DNA of 13,887 bases from JBARRO01 sp049644265 (lineage in GTDB: Bacteria > Bacteroidota > Ignavibacteria > UBA10030). How positions within the stretch are numbered: position 1 is the stretch's first letter; each line of letters begins with the position of its first letter. The notes beneath the pieces were generated by a model. It worked only from the letters and a program-made list of their open reading frames with translations. It was not told the origin of the DNA and made no database searches. The DNA lies in assembly GCA_049644265.1 (NCBI GenBank), contig JBARRO010000171.1, positions 1 through 13,887 on the forward strand, in the 5' to 3' direction. Positions 1 through 6,016 of this stretch are shown in pieces. The translations under genes were made by a program, and so were the position numbers.

Positions 1-28
1 GGTAACATTGAGAAGTACAAATTGGAGC

Positions 29-46
29 GGCACTACTGCCTTTTTT
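29..46 (+). terminator. Possible weak intrinsic terminator
   Basis: A four-base-pair stem (GGCA at 29-32, TGCC at 37-40) with a four-base loop is followed directly by six T residues (41-46). This would end a plus-strand transcript entering from the left edge. The stem is short and the next outward pair is a mismatch, so it may be chance. No coding sequence is recognisable in the first 104 bases. Confidence 0.3.
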
Positions 47-104
47 GAATAGGCTTTAGTATGAACCACAAGATTACTTTCTAGAGGTGGCACTAGCAGC
101 GTAG

Positions 105-1310
105 ATGCCCTGGATTCTCTCGATTACACTTGTCCTTGGGGTCCTTCTTCTCGGGATCAGCTACTACACCGGCCGTAGACTCTCGGGATCGATTGCCGCT
201 CACTTCAACTATCCGCTCGGGCGAGTCCGACGGATCGTCTGGAGTTTTCTTGCTTACCTCAACCTTCTTCCCCTCGTTGCACTTGCTGCATTCCTGATAG
301 GAGGGAGGGCAGCCGTTTCCGCGTTTTCAGGCGACAACCTCACTGTCGATATCCTGCTCACCTATCCATTCTGGATAGCCCTGGTAATCAACGTTCAGCT
401 CCTTCTTCTCTTCGTAGTTCTTGATCTGGTTTCCCTTTCTTCCCGTTTTTTGTTCCACGCTGCAAAGGAGCGCACGAAAGCGGCAAACGCACGTTGGGGA
501 TTCTACGGTGCCGTCGTTATTATTCTGTTCTCCTTTGTTACAATCTACCGGGACACCTGGACGTTTCGAATCACACATCAGGAGGTTTCGCTACCGGAAA
601 AATTCGCCTGCCTCGATGGTCTGACGATAGCTCATATTTCTGATGTCCAGGGCGATGGCCGGACAACAGAACAGATCCTCATGAATTACGTTGAAGCTGT
701 CAACAACGCTCATCCTGATCTCGTCCTGTTTTCCGGGGACCTTGTTACCGGCGGTGAAGCATACATCGAATCTTCCGCCAAAGCGCTGGGCCGCCTGAAA
801 TCGAGGTACGGGACATTTGCTGCCGTGGGAGATCACGACATCTTTTCAAACAAACGAAAAGTCCTGGCCAACCTGCGATTGGAGGGAATTACCGTCCTTG
901 AAGATACCACAATGGTGCTGCGCATGGATTCGTGCGCAATTCAGATATCCGGGGTAACGTATACATATCCCCAAAGACCGAGAGAGTCCAAGCTCGACTC
1001 GCTTGTGTCGAGATCTCCGGATTTCTACAAGATCTTCCTCGTTCACCAACCGGCGAATGTGCTTGTCGCCAAAGCGCAGGAGGCGGATTACCAGCTGTTT
1101 CTGGCAGGTCACACGCACGGGGGCGGCGTTGCATTCGGAATCCCTGGGTTTGGATTGTATTCTCCTGCTTCGCTCGAGTCGAGATATGTAAGTGGCCTGT
1201 ACCACGTCGGAAGTCTCGTGGTGAACGTAACAAACGGACTTGGATTTACTCTCGCCCCAATCCGATTCAACGCGCCCGCCGAAATCACAATCTTGAAGCT
1301 CACGAAGTAG
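105..1310 (+). CDS. Membrane-anchored metallophosphoesterase (calcineurin-like), variant metal site
   Basis: This 401-residue protein has an N-terminal membrane part with four hydrophobic segments (about residues 3-22, 47-67, 88-112 and 132-148). A calcineurin-like phosphoesterase domain follows from about residue 172. Visible motifs are SDVQGDG (179-185), SGDLVTGG (210-217), VGDHD (241-245), VHQ (313-315) and GHTHGG (335-340). The order matches the YkuE/YaeI-type membrane phosphoesterases, which hydrolyse phosphodiester or phosphomonoester bonds at a two-metal centre, in some members on lipid precursors such as UDP-diacylglucosamine. Two usual ligands differ: the family's DxH reads D180-V-Q182, and GNH[DE] reads G-D-H-D. 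The substrate cannot be told. The start at 105 is the only in-frame ATG near the domain's first membrane helix; AGAGGTGG lies about 14 bases upstream, rather far for a ribosome binding site. The next gene begins 59 bases downstream with its own promoter. Confidence 0.85.
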   Translation: MPWILSITLVLGVLLLGISYYTGRRLSGSIAAHFNYPLGRVRRIVWSFLAYLNLLPLVALAAFLIGGRAAVSAFSGDNLTVDILLTYPFWIALVINVQLLLLFVVLDLVSLSSRFLFHAAKERTKAANARWGFYGAVVIILFSFVTIYRDTWTFRITHQEVSLPEKFACLDGLTIAHISDVQGDGRTTEQILMNYVEAVNNAHPDLVLFSGDLVTGGEAYIESSAKALGRLKSRYGTFAAVGDHDIFSNKRKVLANLRLEGITVLEDTTMVLRMDSCAIQISGVTYTYPQRPRESKLDSLVSRSPDFYKIFLVHQPANVLVAKAQEADYQLFLAGHTHGGGVAFGIPGFGLYSPASLESRYVSGLYHVGSLVVNVTNGLGFTLAPIRFNAPAEITILKLTK

Positions 1311-1319
1311 ATTCGTCCC

Positions 1320-1337
1320 CCAATTCCCGAAAATTGG
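1320..1337. repeat. Inverted repeat overlapping the -35 box
   Basis: CCAATT (1320-1325) and AATTGG (1332-1337) form a perfect six-base inverted repeat with a six-base loop. The right arm includes the TTG of the predicted -35 element of the following promoter. It could be an operator half-site pair or a coincidence. It has no T run and is not a convincing terminator for the upstream gene. Confidence 0.25.
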
Positions 1338-1362
1338 AAGTCGCCGGATATTTGGGTATATT
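1334..1362 (+). promoter_or_regulatory. Sigma70-type promoter of the ygfZ-like gene
   Basis: TTGGAA (1334-1339) is followed after exactly 17 bases by TATATT (1357-1362). These are good matches to the -35 and -10 hexamers at the optimal spacing. The same two hexamers at the same spacing precede ssrA at 3748-3776. A start point six to eight bases after the -10 box would fall at about 1369-1370, on the first ATG of the gene, so transcripts would be leaderless or nearly so. The prediction is from sequence only. Confidence 0.6.
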
Positions 1363-1369
1363 TTGCGCC

Positions 1370-2329
1370 ATGACCATGCAGAGTGGATATCAGAGCGAAC
1401 TTCCAGCGTCGGCACCAGGGGAATCCAAACCCATGGAAAAGGGATTTGCCGCCGCAAACGTAACCGGCCGCACCATCCTCCAAATGGAAGGCCCGGAGAG
1501 CCTCGACCTACTTCAGAGAATCTCAACAAACGACCTTTCCAATGCCCCATCGGGAGCATGCAGAGACACTGTACTTACCACAGAGAAGGGAAGGATTATT
1601 GACGTTGTGTCGGTCTACGTCGCGTTCACGGATCGGCTCCTGCTAGTTGGTCAATCCCGGTCTCCCGGTGAAATCAGAAATTGGATTGAGAAGTTCATCA
1701 TCATGGAAGATGTGAGGGTTACAGACGCAACTCAGAGGTATGACCATCTTGTGTTTCTCCCCACCCCTAAAGAATCAACCGAGCAAAACGAAATCAAGTC
1801 TCTAAAGGCAAATCTCTTACATCGTATCAACAAACCCAATATTCAGGGGATGGTATTCGAACAAACATGGGATGGAATCGTGATGACCCATGTTTTGCTT
1901 GAGAAGGGGGCAGTGCTGACCCAGGAGATCAATCTGGTCCCTGCAGAGACATTTGAAGCACTGAGAATTCAACTCGGGATTCCATCCAATCCTCAGGAAT
2001 TGAATCCGGCTTACAATCCTCTGGAGGCGAACCTCCAGAGCAAAGTGAGCTTTACGAAAGGTTGCTACGTCGGTCAGGAGGTAATCGCTCGATTGGATAC
2101 ATACAAGAAACTACAGCGAAAGCTCGTGAAACTCGAAATTCCTGCAAGAGTCAACAATGCTCCCTACCAGATTTACAGCGGACGAGAGGAAGTCGGCCTC
2201 ATGACGAGCGTAGCTCCCGTGGGGAATTCATTGTCAACAGGTCTTGGCTATGTCAGGCTGCAATGGATCGAACAGAGCCTTCAAATGAAATCTGAGGGCA
2301 GAGAAATCCCGCTGAAATTGCTTCTGTAA
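1370..2329 (+). CDS. ygfZ: YgfZ/GcvT-like folate-binding protein (Fe-S cluster upkeep)
   Basis: This 319-residue protein belongs to the aminomethyltransferase-like (GcvT fold) YgfZ family. These tetrahydrofolate-binding proteins support assembly or repair of certain iron-sulfur enzymes. The family signature K-G-C-Y-V-G-Q-E is at residues 230-237, with its key cysteine C232. It is preceded by the typical NPLEANL segment (216-222), and LQRISTNDL (48-56) matches the N-terminal folate-domain motif. Length fits the family (about 300-330). The reading frame stays open upstream to 932, but that part lies over the phosphoesterase gene. ATG at 1370 (ATG ACC ATG) or 1376 fits the end of that gene. ATG at 1433 (residue 22), preceded by AGGGGA, is a plausible alternative, since residues 1-21 look unconserved. 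The sulfoxide reductase gene follows after 30 bases, probably in the same transcript; the two share a link to oxidative stress. Confidence 0.88.
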   Translation: MTMQSGYQSELPASAPGESKPMEKGFAAANVTGRTILQMEGPESLDLLQRISTNDLSNAPSGACRDTVLTTEKGRIIDVVSVYVAFTDRLLLVGQSRSPGEIRNWIEKFIIMEDVRVTDATQRYDHLVFLPTPKESTEQNEIKSLKANLLHRINKPNIQGMVFEQTWDGIVMTHVLLEKGAVLTQEINLVPAETFEALRIQLGIPSNPQELNPAYNPLEANLQSKVSFTKGCYVGQEVIARLDTYKKLQRKLVKLEIPARVNNAPYQIYSGREEVGLMTSVAPVGNSLSTGLGYVRLQWIEQSLQMKSEGREIPLKLLL

Positions 2330-2359
2330 AATCTCTTAGATCACAAGTTAGTCCTTGTC

Positions 2360-2857
2360 ATGGAAACGCTTATCAGCATTCATTCAACTCAAAAAGAAGA
2401 GATCTACAAGGAGATCATCCCGCAGATCCAGTCACTTCTCTCGGGTGAATCGGACCTCGTAGCCAACCTTGCAAACGTGTGCGGGGTACTCAAGATGTCT
2501 TTCAGGAGTGTTTCCTGGGTCGGGTTCTACCTTTACAAGCGTGGTGAACTAGTGCTTGGTCCTTTTCAGGGTAAGCCGGCTTGTGTGCGGATCAAATTAG
2601 GTAAGGGAGTATGTGGAACCGCGGCGGAGCACAGAAAGACGATTGTCGTTCAGGATGTGAGCAAGTTTCCTGGTCATATCTTTTGCGATCCGGATTCGAA
2701 ATCCGAGATCGTCGTTCCGGTCTTCGACAGGCGCGACTTGTACGGAGTCCTTGATCTTGACAGTTCAGATCTTTCCACGTTCGACGCAGTTGACCAGAAG
2801 TATCTTGAGCAGATTGTGAAGATATTGCTTCCGAAATTTTCTGATGTGGTCAATTAA
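2360..2857 (+). CDS. msrC: Free methionine-(R)-sulfoxide reductase (GAF-domain fRMsr)
   Basis: The 165-residue protein is a single GAF domain and reduces free L-methionine-(R)-sulfoxide to methionine in the cytoplasm, using thioredoxin-type reductants. Family hallmarks are WVGFYL (53-58), LVLGPFQGKPACVRI (64-78), GVCGTAA (83-89), FPGHIFCD (103-110), SEIVVPV (115-121) and GVLDLDS (129-135). All three cysteines corresponding to the E. coli catalytic/resolving set (C84, C94, C118) are present, as C75, C85 and C109. This favours the enzyme over a mere GAF sensor. The start ATG at 2360 gives the usual family length. No clear Shine-Dalgarno sequence is seen. The gene lies 30 bases after the ygfZ-like gene and 30 bases before the LOG-family gene, so the three are likely co-transcribed. 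Confidence 0.92.
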   Translation: METLISIHSTQKEEIYKEIIPQIQSLLSGESDLVANLANVCGVLKMSFRSVSWVGFYLYKRGELVLGPFQGKPACVRIKLGKGVCGTAAEHRKTIVVQDVSKFPGHIFCDPDSKSEIVVPVFDRRDLYGVLDLDSSDLSTFDAVDQKYLEQIVKILLPKFSDVVN

Positions 2858-2887
2858 CTATTTTATTTGGCAATCATGTAGTCGCAC

Positions 2888-3730
2888 ATGGCAAAAGCTA
2901 TACATAAGGCAGAAAAGGCGTACAGGAATGTCGAGTTTCTGAATTCACCCGATGCCAGGACAGTCAGACTACTGGCGGAGTTTCTTGAGCCCATGCAGAG
3001 GTTTCGTAAGCAGGGCATCAAGGATACCATCGTTTTCTTCGGGTCCGCAAGGATCAAATCGAAGTTCGAAGCCTCGAAAGCACTCAGGCAGCTGGAATCC
3101 AAGTTACGGACGGGGAGAGCCGTTTCAAGAGCAATAAAGACACACATTCGGGATGCAAGAACTGATCTTGAGATGTCCCGTTACTATGAGGATGCTGCCG
3201 AGCTCTCCCGGTTACTGACCCGATGGTCCAAGAAGCTGTTTCAGCAGAACAGGTTTGTCGTATGTTCCGGGGGTGGGCCGGGAATCATGGAAGCAGCAAA
3301 CAAGGGAGCACGCCTTGCAAAGGGTCGCTCGATTGGACTGAACATCAGCCTTCCGTTTGAACAATATCCCAACAAATACGTGCCAGCCGAGCTAAGCTTC
3401 GATTTCCATTACTTCTTCATGCGCAAGTTCTGGTTCGTCTACCTGGGAAAAGCGCTCGTGGTATTTCCCGGCGGGTTCGGGACGTTTGACGAGATGATGG
3501 AGGTTCTCACACTCTCCCAGACAAAAAAACTTCGCAAGAAAATTACCGTGCTGTTGTACGGGAGAGAGTACTGGAGTCGGATAATCGATTTTGATGCTCT
3601 TGTGCGACTTCGATTAATAAATGCAGGAGATTTAAATCTCTTTGCTTATGCCGATTCACCGAAAGAAGCTTTTCAGTATCTTGTCGGTGAGCTGAAGAAA
3701 AACTACCCGAAGGAGACTGAAGAAGCATAA
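2888..3730 (+). CDS. LOG-family Rossmann-fold protein (putative nucleotide 5'-monophosphate nucleosidase)
   Basis: This 280-residue protein carries both signature motifs of the LOG/TIGR00730 (lysine decarboxylase-like) family: GGGPGIMEAAN (128-138) and PGGFGTFDE (194-202), with the conserved MRK (178-180) between them. Characterised members remove the base from AMP or cytokinin ribotides; many bacterial ones are annotated wrongly as lysine decarboxylases. It belongs to the longer subclass: a Rossmann strand IVFFGSAR (48-55) is separated from the nucleotide motif by a charged, probably helical insert (about 56-118) rich in Lys, Arg and Glu. The actual substrate cannot be read from the sequence. 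The start ATG at 2888 has no obvious Shine-Dalgarno sequence. The stop is 16 bases before the predicted -35 box of ssrA. Confidence 0.88.
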   Translation: MAKAIHKAEKAYRNVEFLNSPDARTVRLLAEFLEPMQRFRKQGIKDTIVFFGSARIKSKFEASKALRQLESKLRTGRAVSRAIKTHIRDARTDLEMSRYYEDAAELSRLLTRWSKKLFQQNRFVVCSGGGPGIMEAANKGARLAKGRSIGLNISLPFEQYPNKYVPAELSFDFHYFFMRKFWFVYLGKALVVFPGGFGTFDEMMEVLTLSQTKKLRKKITVLLYGREYWSRIIDFDALVRLRLINAGDLNLFAYADSPKEAFQYLVGELKKNYPKETEEA

Positions 3731-3747
3731 GGAAGGACTCGTGCGAT

Positions 3748-3776
3748 TTGGAAGTGCCAGCCAAGTTTGCTATATT
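3748..3776 (+). promoter_or_regulatory. Sigma70-type promoter of ssrA
   Basis: TTGGAA (3748-3753) and TATATT (3771-3776) are separated by 17 bases. The predicted start point near 3783 lies just before the mature 5' end of tmRNA at 3787, which matches expectation because the primary transcript is trimmed by RNase P. The -35 and -10 hexamers and their spacing are the same as in the promoter at 1334-1362, and the eight bases TTGGAAGT are identical in both. Confidence 0.75.
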
Positions 3777-3786
3777 GCACTTATCC

Positions 3787-4155
3787 GGGGGTGACCTGGA
3801 TTCGACGGGGATGAGGAAGCTCAGAACTGCATACCGTGGTCTCCGTGTCCACGTTAAAGAAGCGGTAAACTTCAAGTGCTAATACCAATTACGCACTGGC
3901 AGCTTAATTAATTAAGCTACCCGTTCCTCGTGCTTCTTGCCCATTGGGGGCATCTGGAACGCCGACTTAGATGGGATAGCCAGATCTTGTGCTCAAGGAG
4001 GTCGGGCGAAGTCGCCAAAAGCGATCACACTTGAGATTGCGCCAGGTTAATCCGGCCTGCAGGAGTTCCCCGGCGTGAAATCAAAGAGCAGGATGTGTAT
4101 GGAGACGTTTTGAGAATCTTCTCTTCGGACCGGGGTTCAAATCCCCGCACCTCCA
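3787..4155 (+). ncRNA. ssrA: tmRNA (ssrA), tag ANTNYALAA
   Basis: tmRNA rescues ribosomes stalled on broken mRNA, with SmpB, and adds a degradation tag. The 5' end GGGGGTGACCTGGATTCGAC (3787-3806) is diagnostic. Its first seven bases pair with CACCTCC (4148-4154) to form the acceptor stem, including the G3-U wobble pair that is the alanyl-tRNA synthetase identity element. GGTTCAAATCC is the T arm, and A4155 is the discriminator base. The tag reading frame runs from the resume codon GCT at 3878 through Ala-Asn-Thr-Asn-Tyr-Ala-Leu-Ala-Ala to TAA at 3905-3907. The A four bases before the resume codon, important for frame choice in E. coli, is kept. A palindrome (AGCTTAATTAATTAAGCT, 3901-3918) overlaps the tag's end, as in many tmRNAs. 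The terminal CCA is not encoded (the sequence reads A-CAA), so it must be added after processing. It is the standard one-piece form, 369 bases before CCA. Confidence 0.97.
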
Positions 4156-4180
4156 CAACGATACCGTAAGCATCAGCTCG

Positions 4181-4214
4181 AAAAAGCCTTCGATCAGACG
4201 ACCGAGGGCTTTTT
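4181..4214 (+). terminator. Intrinsic terminator of ssrA
   Basis: AAAAAGCCTTCG (4181-4192) pairs with CGAGGGCTTTTT (4203-4214), twelve pairs including one G-T wobble, around a ten-base loop, and ends in a T run. It lies 25 bases after the tmRNA 3' end and 17 bases before dapF. dapF therefore needs readthrough or a promoter that I could not identify. Confidence 0.85.
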
Positions 4215-4231
4215 CTTGACCGGAAAACGTC

Positions 4232-5056
4232 ATGAAGATTGAATTCACAAAAATGTCCGGAGCGGGGAATGATTTTGTGCTTGTGGACAATCGGTCGAAT
4301 CTGATTTCTGACAGGTCTGCCACGGCCCGGGCCATCTGTGATCGGAGATGGGGAGTTGGTGCGGACGGACTGCTGTTGATCGAACGTAGTGAAAAGGCGA
4401 GCTACAAAATGATGTACTACAACGCCGACGGCAGTTATGGTGGAATGTGCGGCAACGGTGGCCGCTGCGTTGCCCGCTATGCGGTCCTTCAACGGATTGC
4501 GCCTCAAGAGCATGCCTTCGAGGCGCTTGACCATATTTATGATGTTTCACTCCACAATGATAATATTCGGCTTTCGATGAAGGACCCTGCAGATTTCCGG
4601 CTTAACCTGAAGCTTTCCGTGCTCCGCAGAAGAATTACCTGCCATTTCGTGGACACAGGATCCCCGCATGTCGTTGTTCCCGTGCAGAGCCTGCCTAGGA
4701 GCAGAGGCGGTCTGAGTTCAGTGAACGTCCCGGTGTTGGGCAAGCTCATTCGATTCCATAAGGCTTTTACTCCTAACGGAACGAATGTAAATTTTATTGA
4801 ACTCATCGATGGAACCTCTTTGAAAATAAGAACCTATGAAAGGGGAGTTGAAGCGGAAACGCTGGCATGCGGAACCGGTGCAATTGCATCAGCAGTCGTT
4901 GGGGCACTCATCTGGGATCTCAAACCACCCGTGAAGATCGTGCCGGCAAGTTCAGTTCCGCTTAGTGTGGATTTCATAGTTAGGGGGAAGCACGTAGAGA
5001 AGGTCACGTTAACGGGGCCGGCAACAGTAGTGTTTACAGGTGCGATGCATGTCTGA
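4232..5056 (+). CDS. dapF: Diaminopimelate epimerase
   Basis: DapF interconverts LL- and meso-diaminopimelate in the cytoplasm. This is the last shared step to meso-DAP for peptidoglycan and to lysine. The 274-residue length is typical. The N-terminal KMSGAGNDF (7-15), MCGNGGRC (72-79) with catalytic C73, DTGSPHVVV (141-149), FTPNGTNVNF (179-188), RTYERGVEAET (200-210) and ACGTGA (212-217) with catalytic C213 are all present, so both active-site thiols of the cofactor-free racemisation mechanism are intact. The start at 4232 places the first motif as in other DapF proteins. No Shine-Dalgarno sequence is evident, and an ssrA terminator lies immediately upstream. The stop overlaps the start of the lipid kinase gene, so the two are translationally coupled. 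Confidence 0.97.
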   Translation: MKIEFTKMSGAGNDFVLVDNRSNLISDRSATARAICDRRWGVGADGLLLIERSEKASYKMMYYNADGSYGGMCGNGGRCVARYAVLQRIAPQEHAFEALDHIYDVSLHNDNIRLSMKDPADFRLNLKLSVLRRRITCHFVDTGSPHVVVPVQSLPRSRGGLSSVNVPVLGKLIRFHKAFTPNGTNVNFIELIDGTSLKIRTYERGVEAETLACGTGAIASAVVGALIWDLKPPVKIVPASSVPLSVDFIVRGKHVEKVTLTGPATVVFTGAMHV

Positions 5057-5972
5057 AGTGAACAAAGGAACGTTTGTCTTCATTGTCAACCCTCAGGCAG
5101 GCCGCGGCAAGTTCGGAAACCTCGAGGCGACTCTTCGACACCATCTGGGCCCGATGGGCATCACGTACGAGATCCAGACAACATCTGAACGCTATCATGC
5201 GACAGACCTGGCGCGAAGGGCGGCCGACAAGTTTGATGTGGTGGTTGCCGTCGGCGGCGACGGGACTGTACACGAGGTAGCCAATGGACTTGTCGGAACA
5301 AAGGCGTGTATGTCGGTGCTCCCGATGGGATCCGGGAATGATTTCGGTCATCTTCTTGGCATACCTTCCAGCATTGACCGTGCACTTCACGCGATCAAAG
5401 GGGGAACGGTCAAGCTCTTCGACGTTGGGGAATTTCAGACGTCCGGGGGAATTGAACATGTCTCGCCTTCAAAGTACTTTATTAATAGCTTTGGTATAGG
5501 TCTTGATGCTGCAATCGCTCAGGAGGCGAGACGTATCTCGAAGTTGAAGGGGCTCGCACAGTACTTCGTTGCAACTCTGCGGACATTACAGTGGTACCGA
5601 GGGCAATCATACCAGGTTGGGTTAGACGGGGTTTTTCGGACGTCGCGGCTGTTTCTGATCTGCGTGGGCAACGGTGATCGTGAAGGAGGCGGATTCAGAG
5701 TAACCCCAGATGCGCGACCGGATGATGGGAAGTTTCAGGTATGCATGGTAGACGAGATGCCGGTGCTGAGAGCTCTCCGGGTATTGCCGCTTGCGATGCG
5801 TGGGGTGCACGGGAATGCCGCAGGAATTGATCTTGTTGACGCAACGCTCATCACGGTTCGATCAGACACAAAATTCATCGCGCATGCCGACGGGGAGATC
5901 GTAGGGACGGACCTTCGTGAGGTAACCATCCGGCTGCTGCCAAAGGCCCTGAGGGTCGTCGTTCCTGCCTGA
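5049..5972 (+). CDS. Diacylglycerol kinase-family lipid kinase (DgkB/YegS type)
   Basis: The 307-residue protein has the soluble DAGK catalytic fold, which phosphorylates diacylglycerol or related membrane lipids with ATP. Visible motifs are IVNPQAGRGK (12-21), the nucleotide-binding GGDGTVHEVANG (69-80), LPMGSGNDFG (91-100), SFGIGLDA (147-154), the PDARPDDGKF segment (220-229) and AHADGE (278-283). The exact lipid (diacylglycerol, sphingosine-like or phosphatidylglycerol) cannot be assigned. ATG at 5049 is chosen because ACAGG sits eight bases upstream; a GTG at 5040 in the same frame would add three residues. The start overlaps the last eight bases of dapF. The gene ends 44 bases before the stop of the convergent purL, and no clear terminator hairpin lies between them. 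Confidence 0.9.
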   Translation: MSEVNKGTFVFIVNPQAGRGKFGNLEATLRHHLGPMGITYEIQTTSERYHATDLARRAADKFDVVVAVGGDGTVHEVANGLVGTKACMSVLPMGSGNDFGHLLGIPSSIDRALHAIKGGTVKLFDVGEFQTSGGIEHVSPSKYFINSFGIGLDAAIAQEARRISKLKGLAQYFVATLRTLQWYRGQSYQVGLDGVFRTSRLFLICVGNGDREGGGFRVTPDARPDDGKFQVCMVDEMPVLRALRVLPLAMRGVHGNAAGIDLVDATLITVRSDTKFIAHADGEIVGTDLREVTIRLLPKALRVVVPA

Positions 5973-6016
5973 TGTGCTATAATAAGTGTTATGTAAACTA
6001 ACTCTCATCCAGCAAA

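Noticed and set aside
932..1369. Upstream extension of the ygfZ-like reading frame to 932
   Set aside because: It lies wholly over the phosphoesterase gene in another frame, has no family similarity, and a promoter sits after it at 1334-1362.
846..1559. Minus-strand open frame of about 237 codons
   Set aside because: It runs opposite the phosphoesterase and ygfZ-like genes and shows no protein-family features.
4025..4534. Long minus-strand open frame across the 3' part of ssrA and dapF
   Set aside because: It is antisense to a certain tmRNA and to dapF, with no recognisable domain; it is a shadow frame.
5978..5983. TATAAT in the gap between the lipid kinase and purL
   Set aside because: It is a perfect -10 hexamer, but no -35 match exists 16-18 bases upstream, and it would point into purL antisense.
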